In this document: positions 33,564-43,632 of the stretch, piece by piece
Numbering within the stretch: the stretch's first letter is position 1
Layout: every line of letters starts with the position of its first letter
Source of the DNA: Nonomuraea guangzhouensis
GTDB lineage: Bacteria > Actinomycetota > Actinomycetes > Streptosporangiales > Streptosporangiaceae
Length of the DNA: 64,000 nucleotides
Assembly: GCF_019396345.1 (NCBI RefSeq)
Contig: NZ_JAHKRM010000017.1
Span: 124,001-188,000, forward strand
Direction of reading: 5' to 3'
Position numbers and translations under genes: made by a program
The notes under the pieces: generated by a model
The model's input: only the letters and a program-made list of their open reading frames with translations
Databases searched by the model: none
Told to the model about the DNA's origin: nothing

Positions 33564-34883
33564 ATGAGGACCCATCCCAGGTGGCCTGTCCGAGCGGCCG
33601 CAGCCGTGCTGTTGCTCGCAGCCGCCGCCTGCGGCCAGGAGGCGGAGTCGCCCCCCTCGGCCGGCCAAGCGCAGACCGCGACGACGGCATGTGCCGGCAA
33701 GGGCGCCCTGACGATGTGGGAGCGCTCAGGCGGCAACAAGCAGATGGTGGACATGCTGGTCGAGGCATGGAACACCAAGAACCCCGACTGCAAGATCAAT
33801 TTAACCTACATTCCCCACACCGAGATGGTGGGGAAGATCGCCCAGGGTGTCGCCTCGGGCGACGTGCCCGACCTGATGGGCATGGACCTGATCTACGCCC
33901 CGCAGTTCGAAAAGGAACAGCAGCTGGTCGACATCACCGACCGGGCCAAGAATTGGCCGGAACTGAAGACCGCCAGCAAAGGCCACATGACCGTGGCGAC
34001 GTACCAGAATCGACTCTTCGGTGTGCCCCTTTATGCGGACGTGTCCGCCCTCTTCTACAACAAGGATCTTTTCACGCGGGCCGGGCTCGACCCGAACAAG
34101 CCGCCCACGAGCCTGGCCGAGCTGCGTAGCTACGCCGACAAGATCACCGCGCTGGGCGGTGGCGTCAAGGGCTACTACCTGCCCGGCAACTGCGCCGGCT
34201 GCAACATCTTCACCGTCGGTCCGCTGATGTGGGCCTCCGGGGCCACCATCGAGGCGAAAGGCCCGGGAGACGAGCCGCTGGTCGGCGATGGCGTCAAGCA
34301 GGTGCTGCAGTTCACCCGCGACATGGTCAAGGCCGGCAACGTCCCCGACGGAAGCCGCACGGAGAACGGCGAGACATTCCATCTCCAGTTCGGCTCCGGC
34401 AAAGTGGGCATGATGGGCACCGGCAATTTCAACATCACATTGGCGCGCCAGCAGAATCCGGGGATGAAGTTCGGCATCGCCCTGTTGCCCGGGGTGACGC
34501 CGAATTCCTCGGCCTCCTTCATCGGCGGCGACCTGGTCGTGGTGCCCAAAGGCAGCAAGCGGGTCGACGACGCGGTCAACGTGATGAAGTTCCTGCTCTC
34601 CGACGAGGTACAGGTCGAGGTCTATGCCAAGGCGCTCAACCTCACCACGCGAACCGACATGGTGGAGAACAAGTATTTCCAGGCCGAGCCGCTGGTTCGC
34701 GACGTGGCCAAAGCGCTCACGGTGGGCCGCACGCCGTACACGGTCACGTTCTTCGAGCAGATCAACTCGCCGCAGGGACCGTGGCTGAAGATGTTGCAGC
34801 GCGCCTATTACGGCAACGACGGCCTCGACACCGTCATCGCCGATGCCAAGAAGGAAATGAAGGCCATCGCCGGCCGGTCGTAG
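33564..34883 (+). CDS. Sugar ABC transporter substrate-binding lipoprotein (CUT1 family 1)
   Basis: A 439-residue extracellular solute-binding protein of family 1. Lipoprotein signal: VRAAAAVLLLAAAACG with lipobox Cys at about residue 22. The mature part shows the usual SBP_bac_1 features: LTMWERSGGNKQMVDMLVEAWN, GDVPDLMGMDLIYAPQF, the FYNKDLFTRAGL hinge segment and a C-terminal AMKFLLSDEVQ-like block (VMKFLLSDEVQ). ATG 33564 has an AGGAG site 8 nt upstream. First gene of a three-gene CUT1 operon; binds an oligo- or monosaccharide, identity unknown. Confidence 0.9.
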   Translation: MRTHPRWPVRAAAAVLLLAAAACGQEAESPPSAGQAQTATTACAGKGALTMWERSGGNKQMVDMLVEAWNTKNPDCKINLTYIPHTEMVGKIAQGVASGDVPDLMGMDLIYAPQFEKEQQLVDITDRAKNWPELKTASKGHMTVATYQNRLFGVPLYADVSALFYNKDLFTRAGLDPNKPPTSLAELRSYADKITALGGGVKGYYLPGNCAGCNIFTVGPLMWASGATIEAKGPGDEPLVGDGVKQVLQFTRDMVKAGNVPDGSRTENGETFHLQFGSGKVGMMGTGNFNITLARQQNPGMKFGIALLPGVTPNSSASFIGGDLVVVPKGSKRVDDAVNVMKFLLSDEVQVEVYAKALNLTTRTDMVENKYFQAEPLVRDVAKALTVGRTPYTVTFFEQINSPQGPWLKMLQRAYYGNDGLDTVIADAKKEMKAIAGRS

Positions 34884-34949
34884 ATGAGAGCCGTTTCCAC
34901 CGGGCGGCCCGTCGCCCGGTGGACGCCTTACTCGCCAGGAGGAGCTGTC

Positions 34950-35828
34950 ATGCGCCACGGCTCACGGCGCCGTCTGGTCGGATTCGCCTATCTGGCACCG
35001 GCCTTACTCTTCGTGCTCGCCTTCACCGCCTATCCCCTGGTGCAGATGGCGTGGATGTCGTTGCACAACTGGTCCCTGCTGTCCCCGCCGAGATTCGTCG
35101 GGACGGCGAACTACGAGCGGGCATTCAACGACACCCAGTTCTGGGTCTCCTTCCGCTTCACCCTGCTCTACACCGCGCTCATCACTCCGTTCCTCATCAT
35201 CGGCGGCTATCTGCTGGCGCTGCTCACCGCCCGGAACACCGCCCTGCGCCGGGTCACCCGGACGGTGGTCTTCATCCCGGTGGTGATCGGTCTCGGGGTG
35301 TCGAGCCTGCTGTGGTACTGGCTTTTCAGCACCGATTTCGGCCTGGTGAACCGGGCGCTGCTCGATCTGGGGATCATCGACAAGCCCGTGCTGTGGCTGG
35401 GCGTGGACGCCGGCGTCTCCAACTTCGCGATCAGCGCCTCCGTGGTCTGGAAGGTGATCGGCTTCGGGATGATCCTTTTCGTCGCCGCGATCCAGGCCGT
35501 ACCGGCGGACGTGGTCGAAGCCGCCCTCGTCGACGGGGCGAGCCACCGGCAGCGGGTCGCCCGGGTGATCCTGCCGCTGACCCTGCGCACCGTCCTGCTG
35601 GTGACCCTGGTGAGTGTGATCGGCTCACTGCTCGCCTTCGACCAGTTCTACATCATGACCGCCGGTCAGCCGGGCAATGAGACGGCGACCTCGGTCTTCT
35701 ACATCTATCTGAATTCCTTCCCCTACCTGAAACTCGGGTACGGTGCCGCCCTGTCGATGATTCTGGCCTTCACGATCCTCGTCTTCACCGTGATCCAGCT
35801 GCTGCTGAGCCGCCGGAGCCATCAGTGA
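34950..35828 (+). CDS. CUT1 sugar ABC transporter permease 1 (MalF/UgpA type)
   Basis: A 292-residue integral membrane protein with about six transmembrane helices. The EAA loop that contacts the ATPase is seen as VVEAALVDGASHRQRVARVILP at about residues 189-210. A perfect AGGAGGAG ribosome site precedes ATG 34950 by 5 nt. It lies 66 nt after the binding protein and overlaps the next permease gene by 4 nt. No ATPase gene is present; actinomycete CUT1 systems usually share an MsiK/UgpC-type ATPase encoded elsewhere. Confidence 0.9.
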   Translation: MRHGSRRRLVGFAYLAPALLFVLAFTAYPLVQMAWMSLHNWSLLSPPRFVGTANYERAFNDTQFWVSFRFTLLYTALITPFLIIGGYLLALLTARNTALRRVTRTVVFIPVVIGLGVSSLLWYWLFSTDFGLVNRALLDLGIIDKPVLWLGVDAGVSNFAISASVVWKVIGFGMILFVAAIQAVPADVVEAALVDGASHRQRVARVILPLTLRTVLLVTLVSVIGSLLAFDQFYIMTAGQPGNETATSVFYIYLNSFPYLKLGYGAALSMILAFTILVFTVIQLLLSRRSHQ

Positions 35829-36658
35829 AGGGACGCGGAAGGCACCTGGTGGCGGCGTGTTGCATCGCCGTCTGCACCGTCATGCTGATGCCGCTGGCGA
35901 TGTCGTTCCTCGCCTCGGTGAAGCCGACCGAAGAGGCGGCCGCCTCTCCCCCGACCTACTTCCCGCACGGGCTCAGCTTCGACAGCTATATGCGGCTGTG
36001 GAATTACCAGGAGGGCCTGCCGGTCTACCTCGCCAACAGTCTGGGCACGGCGTTGCTGACCATTGTGCTCACGCTGCTGCTGACCGTTCCCGCGGCTTAC
36101 GCGCTGGCGCGTTTCCCCGTCCCGGGCAAAGAGGTGATCTTCGTGGTGTTGCTGCTCGCGCTGATCATTCCTTACCAGGCTCTGCTCACGCCGATGTTCC
36201 TCATGTTCGCGAAGATCGGCCTGACCAACTCGCTGCTCGGCCTCGCGATCCTGCACACCGCCATCCAATTGCCGTTCAGCCTGTACGTGCTGCGCAACAG
36301 CTTCAGCGCCGTACCGAGGGAACTGGAGGAAGCGGCCGTCATGGACGGTTCCTCGTCGTGGGCGGCGTTGCGCTGGGTCTTCATCCCCGCTGCCGTGCCC
36401 GCGATCGTCACCACCGCGCTCTTCGCCTTCATCACGTCGTGGAACGAATTCCTTGGCGCGCTGGTGATGATGAGCCGCAGCTCCACGTTCACCCTGCCGC
36501 TGATCCTCGCCACATCGAGGACGGAGACCAGCCTCGGCGGCACGGACTGGGGCATGCTGCAGGCCGGCGTCACCATCTCGATCGTCCCGTGTGTTCTCTT
36601 CTATTTCCTGCTTCAGCGGTATTACGTGTCGGGTCTGATGAGCGGAGCGATCAAATGA
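35825..36658 (+). CDS. CUT1 sugar ABC transporter permease 2 (MalG/UgpE type)
   Basis: A 277-residue membrane protein with six predicted helices and the EAA loop ELEEAAVMDGSSSWAALRWVFIP. GTG 35825 overlaps the stop of permease 1 (GTGA), indicating translational coupling. The C-terminal QRYYVSGLMSGAIK is the standard ending of this family. Convergent with the LacI gene, 41 nt apart. Confidence 0.9.
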   Translation: MKGRGRHLVAACCIAVCTVMLMPLAMSFLASVKPTEEAAASPPTYFPHGLSFDSYMRLWNYQEGLPVYLANSLGTALLTIVLTLLLTVPAAYALARFPVPGKEVIFVVLLLALIIPYQALLTPMFLMFAKIGLTNSLLGLAILHTAIQLPFSLYVLRNSFSAVPRELEEAAVMDGSSSWAALRWVFIPAAVPAIVTTALFAFITSWNEFLGALVMMSRSSTFTLPLILATSRTETSLGGTDWGMLQAGVTISIVPCVLFYFLLQRYYVSGLMSGAIK

Positions 36659-36699
36659 ACGTAGGGAGCGTGTGGGTCTGGATCCGGGCATGATCGGTT

Positions 36700-37758
36700 T
36701 CACCTCGGCGCCGGAGGTGCGGTCGAATCCCGCACTATCAATGCCGGCTGGAAAATCTCCAGAGCCGGCAGGCGCTGGACGTCGGCCGGTTCGCGAGCCA
36801 GCCTGACCGCCTGCGTGACGGCGTAGCCGACGATCTCCGATATCGGCATCCGCACGGTGGTCAGGGCCGGCACGGTGTGCGCCGCGATGGCAATGTCGTC
36901 GAAGCCGACGACCGACAGGCGATCCGGCACTGTCACGCCCAAGCTGTGCGCGGCATGCAGCACGCCCACGGCCACCACATCGGTCGAGGCGGCGATCGCC
37001 GTGGGCGGGTCGGGCCGGTCCATCAGGCGCCGCAGCGCGGCATCGCCGCCGGCCAGCGTGCTCAGGCTGCGCTCGGCATAGCCCGGCGGCACGGCGCCGA
37101 ACCGCTCACGCATGAAGTCGAGGAAGGCATCCTCCCGCGCCCGATATTCATTGGGAAGCTCAGCGTTGATGTAGGCGATCCTCTTGTGCCCCAGGGACAC
37201 CAGATGGCTCAGGCCGGCCCGGATGCCGGCCCGGTCGTCGGCGTCGACGGTCGGGAACTCGCGCGGGCTCGTACCCGGCCAGAGCGCGACCACCGGCACG
37301 ATCGAGTTGCGCAGGTCGGCCAGGAACTGCGGATGCTGCTGCATGTCACCGAGCAGCACCACCGCATCGGTGTGCCGGGTCTCCAGCACGGTGGTCAGCG
37401 AGAGCGCCTCATCGCCCGCCCGGCCCGGCACGTGGCCCAGAACGACGTTGTAGCCGTGCGCCATCGACTCGACCACGAGCGCCTCGATCGCCCCGGCGAA
37501 GAAGAGATCGCTGAAGTCGCGCACCACCGCACCGATGAGGTTCGTCGACGCGCCGCGCAGCCCGCGAGCCAGCGGGTTGGGCCGATAGCCCAGCTCCCGG
37601 GCGGTCCGCAGCACCCGCTGGCGAGTCTCCGCCGCGATGGGCACGGTGGTGGGCGCGCCGCTGAGGACACGGGACACGGTGCTCTGCGAGACGGCAGCCG
37701 CAGCGGCGATGTCCCGCATGGTAGGCACTGACCGCCTGGCCGACCGGTCTTTAGACAT
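36700..37758 (-). CDS. LacI family transcriptional regulator
   Basis: A 352-residue LacI/GalR repressor: N-terminal helix-turn-helix (about residues 13-60, TMRDIAAAAAVSQSTVSRVLSG) with hinge LARGLRG, and a PBP1-like sugar-sensing core. Start ATG 37758. Encoded convergently to the CUT1 operon and very likely controls it through the double operator at 33464-33493. A weaker operator-like sequence (37786-37799) lies just upstream of its own start, hinting at autoregulation. Confidence 0.9.
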   Translation of the reverse strand: MSKDRSARRSVPTMRDIAAAAAVSQSTVSRVLSGAPTTVPIAAETRQRVLRTARELGYRPNPLARGLRGASTNLIGAVVRDFSDLFFAGAIEALVVESMAHGYNVVLGHVPGRAGDEALSLTTVLETRHTDAVVLLGDMQQHPQFLADLRNSIVPVVALWPGTSPREFPTVDADDRAGIRAGLSHLVSLGHKRIAYINAELPNEYRAREDAFLDFMRERFGAVPPGYAERSLSTLAGGDAALRRLMDRPDPPTAIAASTDVVAVGVLHAAHSLGVTVPDRLSVVGFDDIAIAAHTVPALTTVRMPISEIVGYAVTQAVRLAREPADVQRLPALEIFQPALIVRDSTAPPAPR

Positions 37759-38345
37759 CCAGACGAGATTACCGCATCACAATGCAGGCATACGATTTCG
37801 CCCACCCAGGAGGCGGTCGTGGCCATGAGCGACAAGGTTCGTCGGGGCGGGCGTCCGAGGCCAATCCCGGCTCTCGACTCAGCACCTGCCGAAACTCCCT
37901 CCATTGCGCATGCCGAGGTCGTCGAGTACAGCCGCGACCAGTCGCGGATGCCGTGTCACCATTTGCAGGGTTACATCCGGGAGACCTCACGCGACACCGG
38001 ATGTCGTCGGATTTCTGACCCACCGTCAAATTCACATCAACAGCGAAATGGATTTTATTTTTAATTTATGCTCGCCGTTCATTCAACCGCCAAAGCGAGC
38101 CCGTCGTCATACGCCAGGCGCACCTGCCCGTTCACGCCGAAGGCTGCCGGAACGGTCGAGCTACGACCTCAGCCAGCACATATTCCCAGCTCAAAGCCGT
38201 CAAGCCAGCGAAATGATCTTCCTTTTCGAAGTGTGTTACGCAGTTGTTATCAGGCTTCCCCTTGCCCCCGGGTTGCAGACTATTCACTATTCGACTTTGG
38301 GCCAGGAAATCTTTTGTTCGGTACGGCCTGCGTGGGGGGAAGCAC
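37759..38345. other. 587-nt intergenic region between LacI and PIG-L genes
   Basis: No convincing gene. A frame at 37819-38064 has an AGGAGG upstream, but its codon use and composition do not look coding. An AT-rich tract around 38030-38070 interrupts the high-GC background. The last 80 nt presumably carry the promoter of the secreted deacetylase gene; no clear -35/-10 pair was found. Confidence 0.55.
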
Positions 38346-40259
38346 ATGCGCGGAGGCAGGGCCACGTCGTTATGGGTGCGGCTGTTAGCCGCGCTCGCAG
38401 CGCTTGTCGTGTTGGTGCCGATGGGTGGAGTGGCCGGCGCCACGCCCACCATCGCACCCGGCTCGTTCATGCAGATCGTCGCGCATGAGGACGACGACAT
38501 CTTGTTCATGAACCCCGATATCGACGACTCGATCCAGTCGGGGGCGGCGAACGTCACGGTCTTCCTGACCGCGGGGCAGGTCACCGGAGACGGTGATACC
38601 GACGAGCAGCGGGCCCGTAATCGGCAGCGCGGCATGCTGGACGCCTACGCCCGGATGACAGGGGTGCCGGATGTGAATCCGGCCGCCCAGGAGGAGTGGA
38701 CCGGGGTGGCCTGGACGATCGCGGATCGGCAGGTCGAACGGTACACGCTCACGGACCATCCGCAGATCCAGCTGGTGTTCATGAACATGCGGGACAACGA
38801 GATCGGCTGGTTCAACTGGGTGGACGACTTCGTCGATCACACGATCATCCCCGAGGACGGCCTGGTGAGCGAGTCGTACACGTACGAGCGCGCTGACGTG
38901 ATCGCCGTCCTGGCGGGGTTGATGAACCACTACCAGCCCAACGTGCTGCGCGCCCAAGACCCCATCGTCGACAACCGCTACGACCCGGGCCACGGCGACC
39001 ATGTGGCCGCGGGACGGTTGGCCGGGGACGCGGCCCAGGCGTCAGGCCTGCCGATCCTGCTGGTGAACTACCGCGACTACAACATCGCCGACGCGCCGAT
39101 GAACCTGACGACCGCGATCAGCGCCCGCAAGAGCGCGATCATCGATCACTACATCCAGTACGACCACGCGTTCGACCCGAACGTGTGGCCTACCCGGATG
39201 TACTACCGCTGGGCCAGGGGAACCCATTGGGCAGGCCGGAACGCTGATGGCCGACCCCAGATCTTCGTGGTGCGCAACGGTGTGGTGAACACCTACGGGC
39301 AGACCCCGCTGGGAGCGTGGGACGGCCCGCACGCGCTGGCCGGCGCGGGCGGCGCCTTGGCGCCCGCGATCAGCGTGGGCAAGCAGGCCGACGGCCGGTT
39401 GGCGATCTTCGCCAGGCGAATGACCGACCACCACATCGTCACCATGTCCCAGACCGCGGCCAATGGCGCCTGGACAGGCAGCTGGACCGACCTCGGCAAT
39501 CCCCACACGGACTGGGAAATCCAAGAACAGATCGGCCTGCCCGTGGTCGCCTCCAACGCCAACGGCCGGATGCAGATGTTCGTCAAGAACGGCAACGGCG
39601 GGGTCAGCAGCCGTGTCCAGACCGCGGCCAACGGCGGCTGGGGCGCGTGGCAGAACCGGGGCGGCACCGACGTGCAGGACGGCCTCACCGCCGTTACCAC
39701 GCCACTGGGTCTCATCGAGGTGTTCGCCAGTTCCAGGACTCGACTGCTGCGCTGGTATCAGTCCACACCCAATGGCAGTTTCACTTACTCCACCGCCGTC
39801 CCGTCGATGACCCCGGCCAGCCCGCCCTCGATCGCTCTGTCCCAGGACGGGCGTCTGCACGTGGCCTACCGCCGCGCCGGCACCGCCGAGATGGTCGTCA
39901 GCTACCAGCTCGTCGCCGGTGCTGCCTGGAGCACTACGCCCGCCGTGATCGGGGGACACGCGGGGGTCGGTGAGCCCGCTCTCGTCACCACACCGGCTGG
40001 TCCGGCCGCGCGGATCCTGATGTTCGAGCGCAACGCCGGGACCGGGGTCAGCATGACCAAGCAGTTGATCGCGAACGGCAGCGGTTATGGCGCGTGGACC
40101 GACCTCAGTGGAACCATTGTCGATTATCCGGCGGCCACTCTTGATGCGAGTGGGGCTGCCGTGATGTTCGCCATCGGGACCGATGGCGTGGTTCATGCCC
40201 GCAAGCAATCGGCGCCGGGAGCCGACAGTCCGTTCGGGGACTGGGAGGCTCTGCCCTGA
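38346..40259 (+). CDS. Secreted PIG-L family deacetylase with C-terminal beta-propeller
   Basis: A 637-residue extracellular protein. Signal peptide at residues 1-34 (LLAALAALVVLVPMGG, cleavage near AGA-TP). The PIG-L/LmbE catalytic domain (about 38-290) has the zinc motif AHEDDD (AHPDD in most members) and the second His in GHGDHVAAGRL. The C-terminal half (about 295-637) has repeated WxxLG / DGR-hxVFA blades, a PLL-like sugar-binding propeller. Probable role: N-deacetylation of an extracellular amino-sugar polymer bound by the propeller. ATG 38346 follows a GGGGGA ribosome site. Confidence 0.85.
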   Translation: MRGGRATSLWVRLLAALAALVVLVPMGGVAGATPTIAPGSFMQIVAHEDDDILFMNPDIDDSIQSGAANVTVFLTAGQVTGDGDTDEQRARNRQRGMLDAYARMTGVPDVNPAAQEEWTGVAWTIADRQVERYTLTDHPQIQLVFMNMRDNEIGWFNWVDDFVDHTIIPEDGLVSESYTYERADVIAVLAGLMNHYQPNVLRAQDPIVDNRYDPGHGDHVAAGRLAGDAAQASGLPILLVNYRDYNIADAPMNLTTAISARKSAIIDHYIQYDHAFDPNVWPTRMYYRWARGTHWAGRNADGRPQIFVVRNGVVNTYGQTPLGAWDGPHALAGAGGALAPAISVGKQADGRLAIFARRMTDHHIVTMSQTAANGAWTGSWTDLGNPHTDWEIQEQIGLPVVASNANGRMQMFVKNGNGGVSSRVQTAANGGWGAWQNRGGTDVQDGLTAVTTPLGLIEVFASSRTRLLRWYQSTPNGSFTYSTAVPSMTPASPPSIALSQDGRLHVAYRRAGTAEMVVSYQLVAGAAWSTTPAVIGGHAGVGEPALVTTPAGPAARILMFERNAGTGVSMTKQLIANGSGYGAWTDLSGTIVDYPAATLDASGAAVMFAIGTDGVVHARKQSAPGADSPFGDWEALP

Positions 40260-40451
40260 TTCACCGGAGGTTGCCGGACCTCTGCAGACCTGGTCGAAAC
40301 CGCGGAATTGACGGCGGCGCTGCATCGGCTGGCGGGCGGCGCCCCGGTGGGCCCGATGAACCCGCGGAGCCGGCACGCATGGCGATCTTGGCCCAGCGGC
40401 CGGCCGGCTGAAAGCCAGGGCGTCCGCCCGCTGGGCTGAGGCGCACGGGAC

Positions 40452-41213
40452 CTAGCGGCAGACGCGGGCCCGCTCGATGTTCGCCGGCAGCACCGGCTTG
40501 CCGTCCACCGGCGGCGCCGGATCCCCGGGCGTCGGCTGGATGCCACCCGCGGCGATCCGGTCCAGCACGGCCAGCCCGGCGGCGTCCACGGTGCCGAAGA
40601 TGGTGTAGTTCGGCCGCAGCCCCGAATCCCCGTACACCAGGAAGAACTGGCTGCCGTTCGTGTCCGGCCCCGCGTTCGCCATGGCCAGCACAGCGCGCGC
40701 GTACGTCTTCCGCTCCCCGGTCGGATCCCCCGGCCACGACGGCAGGTCGGTGGGCAGCTCGTCCTTGTAGCGATAGCCCGGCCCACCCTCGCCGGTGAAG
40801 CTGGGGTCACCGCACTGCAGCACCTTCAACCGGTCGTAGGCGGTCAGCCGGTGGCATGAGGTCACGTCGTAGAACCGGTGCCGGATCAGGTGGACGAAGC
40901 TCTGCACGGTGCACGGCGCCTTGGCCGGGTCGAGGGTGAGCCCGATGTCTCCGTGGTTCGTCTTCAGCACGGCGGAGACCGGCCGGGTGGGGGTGCGGCG
41001 CGGGTCGGGCGGCAGCGGCACGTCGCGTACGGCGGGGTCGTCGGGCGTCTCGGTGTACTGGCACGGGCCCTTGGTCACCTTCGGCGGCCGGGCCCCGTTC
41101 GTGGTGGGGGCCGCGGCCGTCGTGGGCTCGTCCGGCTCCGCGGACGCGGGCGGCGCGAACGCCACCAGACAGCTCGCCGCCACCGCCAGTGGTAACCATG
41201 CTCTACGGATCAT
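40452..41213 (-). CDS. Secreted cyclophilin-type peptidyl-prolyl cis-trans isomerase
   Basis: A 253-residue exported protein: signal peptide (PLAVAASCLVAFAPPASA) and a Pro/Thr-rich linker, then a cyclophilin domain (about residues 78-250). It shows the actinobacterial PpiB pattern: CHRLTAY then LQCGDPSFTGEGGPGYRYKDE, ARAVLAMANAGPDTNGSQFFLVYGDS and FGTVDAAGLAVLDRIAAGG. It should assist folding of secreted proteins outside the membrane. Convergent with the PIG-L gene; the 192 nt between them hold no recognisable feature. Confidence 0.9.
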   Translation of the reverse strand: MIRRAWLPLAVAASCLVAFAPPASAEPDEPTTAAAPTTNGARPPKVTKGPCQYTETPDDPAVRDVPLPPDPRRTPTRPVSAVLKTNHGDIGLTLDPAKAPCTVQSFVHLIRHRFYDVTSCHRLTAYDRLKVLQCGDPSFTGEGGPGYRYKDELPTDLPSWPGDPTGERKTYARAVLAMANAGPDTNGSQFFLVYGDSGLRPNYTIFGTVDAAGLAVLDRIAAGGIQPTPGDPAPPVDGKPVLPANIERARVCR

Positions 41214-41275
41214 GACACCCGTTTAGTCGATCTCGACCGTCTCGTCAACCATCAGTGAGCGCGGGGTGTCCGAGG

Positions 41276-43606
41276 TTACTTGCCGCGCATCACCGCCGGC
41301 TCATGGCGGCGCAGCCCGCGGGCCACCAGGAAAGCGAAGCCGGCCGCGAGAACGGCCAGGACGCTCATGTCCAGGATCCAGGTGCCGAAGTCCTGGCTCC
41401 ACAAGGGGTCCGGCGGATCCTGGACATGCGGGATGAGCTGGCCCACGTCGAGCGTACCCGCCAACGCGGCCAGCGCCCAGCGAGCCGGTACGAGCCAGGA
41501 GATCTGCTCCATCACCGGCTTGCCGTCCAGGTGTACCAACGCCCCGCAGAAGACGAGCTGGATCAGGGTGACGAGCACGAGCAGCGGCATGGTCATCTCG
41601 CTGGTCTTGGCCAGCGCCGAGATGAGCAGGCCCACGGTCATCGCGGTGAACGACAGCAGCGCGACGGCGATCGACAGCTCGGTCAGCGGCGCGGTGAACA
41701 CCCCCTTGTCGTACGTCTCGACGTTCAGCATCGCCACATAGGTCAGCACGACGCCCTGTGCCACGGTGATCAGGCCGAGGACGAGCAGCTTGGAGCAGAG
41801 ATAGGCCGATCTGGACAGCCCGACCGCCCGTTCTCGCTGATAGATGGCGCGTTCCTTGACCAGTTCGCGCACCGCGTTCGCGGCGCCGGTCAGGCAGCCG
41901 CCGATGCACAGGATCAGCAGCAGGTTCGCCGCGTTGCCGTTGCTGTTCGGGGGGCCCTTCAGGTCGCCGGTCGGGACGACGCGGGCCAGCAGGCCCATCA
42001 CGATGGGCAGGGCGATGGTGATGCCGAGGAACAACCGGTCGGCCACGATGCCCCGGCAGTAGCGGCGCACCAGCGTACTGAGCTGCTCCGGCCAGCTCTG
42101 CGGTTTCGGCGGTATCTCGCGCTGTGCGGCGGGTCGCGGCGAGACGGGCGCGATCAGGTCGGCCGCGATGTACTTGCGGTGCAGCGGAGATCGCGCGTAC
42201 TCGCCGGCCCAGTCCCTGCTCTGGTCGTCGAACGCCAGGAACACATCCGCCCAGTCGGTGAAGCCGAGGAACGGCAGCGCCTCGTCAGGCGGCCCGAAGT
42301 AGGCGATCTTCCCGCCCGGCGCCATCACCAGGAGCCGGTCGCAGATGTCCAGGTTGGCGACGCTGTGCGTGACGACGGCGACGGTACGGCCGTCGTCGGC
42401 CAGGCCCCGCAGCATCTGCATCACCGACTTGTCCAGCCCCGGGTCCAGTCCGGAGGTCGGCTCGTCGAGGAACAGCAGAGACGGCTTGGTCAGCAGCTCC
42501 AGTGCGACGCTGACGCGCTTGCGCTGACCGCCGGACAGCGAGGAGATGCGGTTGTCCTTGCGGTTGTCCAGCCCGAGCTGCTGGAGCACCTCGTCGACCC
42601 GCGCCTTCCGCTCATGCTGCCGGGTGTCGTCGGGGAAGCGCAGCTCCGCGGCGTAGATGAGGGCGCGGCGTACGGTGAGCTGGCTGTGCAGGATGTCGTC
42701 CTGCGGCACCAGGCCGACCCGCGAGCGCAGTTCGGCGTAGTCGCGGTAGAGATCGCGTCCGTCGTACGTGACGACGCCCTGGTCGGCGGGGCGCAACCCG
42801 GTGAGTGCGCGCAGCAGGGTGGACTTGCCCGAGCCGCTGGGGCCGACGATCGCCAGCAGGCACTTCTCACCGACCGGGAACGACACATGGTCCAGGAGCA
42901 CCTTGCCGCCTCCCACCGTGACGGTGAGGTCGTGCGCCTGCAGGCAGACCTCGCCCGTGTCGGCGTACTCCATGAGCGTGCCGCCCACGAGCTGGAACGT
43001 CGACGGCCCGATGCCGATGAGATCGTCCGGGGAGATCTGGGCGCGCCGCACGCGCCGGCCGTTGACATAGGTGCCCATGCTGCTGCCCACGTCGACGATC
43101 TCGTGGACGCCGCCGGTGATCCGGAGCTCGGCATGTCGCCGGGACACCCGCAGATCGGTGACGACCATGTCGTTGTCCGGCGCCCGGCCGATGCGTACGA
43201 CCTGCGCGTCGCCGAGGCTCCTGACGGCGGCCGGCTCACGCCACTGCCCGGTGCGCGGGAAGCGGACCGTGGGCGTCGCCGCCGGCATCTCCGGAGCCTG
43301 GGGCGCCTGGGCCGCGGCCGCCCGGAAGCCGATGAGCGCGCCCTCCGCCGGGTCGCCGAGGTGGATCCTGGTGCCCGGTCCGACGACGACCCGCTGGACG
43401 CGGCGGCCGTTCTCGTACGTGCCGTTGCTGCTGCCCGCGTCCTCCAGGATCCACTGTCCGCCCTCGAACCGCAGCACGGCGTGCGTACGCGAGACGCGGT
43501 CGGCGCCGACGACGATGTCCGCGCCCGGGTCACGGCCTAACCGGTACGAACGGCCTGGATCGAGGGTCACCGATACGCCAGGGCCTTCGACGACGAGCTG
43601 CGTCAC
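41276..43606 (-). CDS. FHA-domain ABC transporter (two FHA, ATPase and ABC2 permease in one chain)
   Basis: A 776-residue fused half-transporter. FHA domain 1 (about residues 15-90: YRLGRDPGADIVV, VSRTHAVLRF, DAGSSNGTYENG), FHA domain 2 (about 130-205: VRIGRAPDNDMVV, VSRRHAELRI, VGSSMGTYVNG), ABCG-type ATPase (about 220-460: Walker A GPSGSGKST, signature LSGGQRKR, Walker B LLFLDEPTSGLDPG), then six transmembrane helices of the ABC2 type (about 520-776). FHA domains bind phosphothreonine, so transport is probably gated by a Ser/Thr protein kinase, as for Rv1747 of M. tuberculosis. GTG 43606 has an AAAGG site 7 nt upstream and lies 26 nt after the LuxR stop. Confidence 0.9.
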   Translation of the reverse strand: MTQLVVEGPGVSVTLDPGRSYRLGRDPGADIVVGADRVSRTHAVLRFEGGQWILEDAGSSNGTYENGRRVQRVVVGPGTRIHLGDPAEGALIGFRAAAAQAPQAPEMPAATPTVRFPRTGQWREPAAVRSLGDAQVVRIGRAPDNDMVVTDLRVSRRHAELRITGGVHEIVDVGSSMGTYVNGRRVRRAQISPDDLIGIGPSTFQLVGGTLMEYADTGEVCLQAHDLTVTVGGGKVLLDHVSFPVGEKCLLAIVGPSGSGKSTLLRALTGLRPADQGVVTYDGRDLYRDYAELRSRVGLVPQDDILHSQLTVRRALIYAAELRFPDDTRQHERKARVDEVLQQLGLDNRKDNRISSLSGGQRKRVSVALELLTKPSLLFLDEPTSGLDPGLDKSVMQMLRGLADDGRTVAVVTHSVANLDICDRLLVMAPGGKIAYFGPPDEALPFLGFTDWADVFLAFDDQSRDWAGEYARSPLHRKYIAADLIAPVSPRPAAQREIPPKPQSWPEQLSTLVRRYCRGIVADRLFLGITIALPIVMGLLARVVPTGDLKGPPNSNGNAANLLLILCIGGCLTGAANAVRELVKERAIYQRERAVGLSRSAYLCSKLLVLGLITVAQGVVLTYVAMLNVETYDKGVFTAPLTELSIAVALLSFTAMTVGLLISALAKTSEMTMPLLVLVTLIQLVFCGALVHLDGKPVMEQISWLVPARWALAALAGTLDVGQLIPHVQDPPDPLWSQDFGTWILDMSVLAVLAAGFAFLVARGLRRHEPAVMRGK

Positions 43607-43632
43607 GAGACCGCCTTTCTCAACAGAGGGTC

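Noticed and set aside
37819..38064. Possible 79-81-residue protein with AGGAGG upstream
   Set aside because: Low third-position GC, no domain, and placed in the promoter region of the LacI gene; kept only as a note in the intergenic entry.
40193..40810. 205-codon minus-strand frame overlapping the cyclophilin 3' region
   Set aside because: Out of frame with the conserved cyclophilin domain and Arg/Pro/Ser rich; no support.
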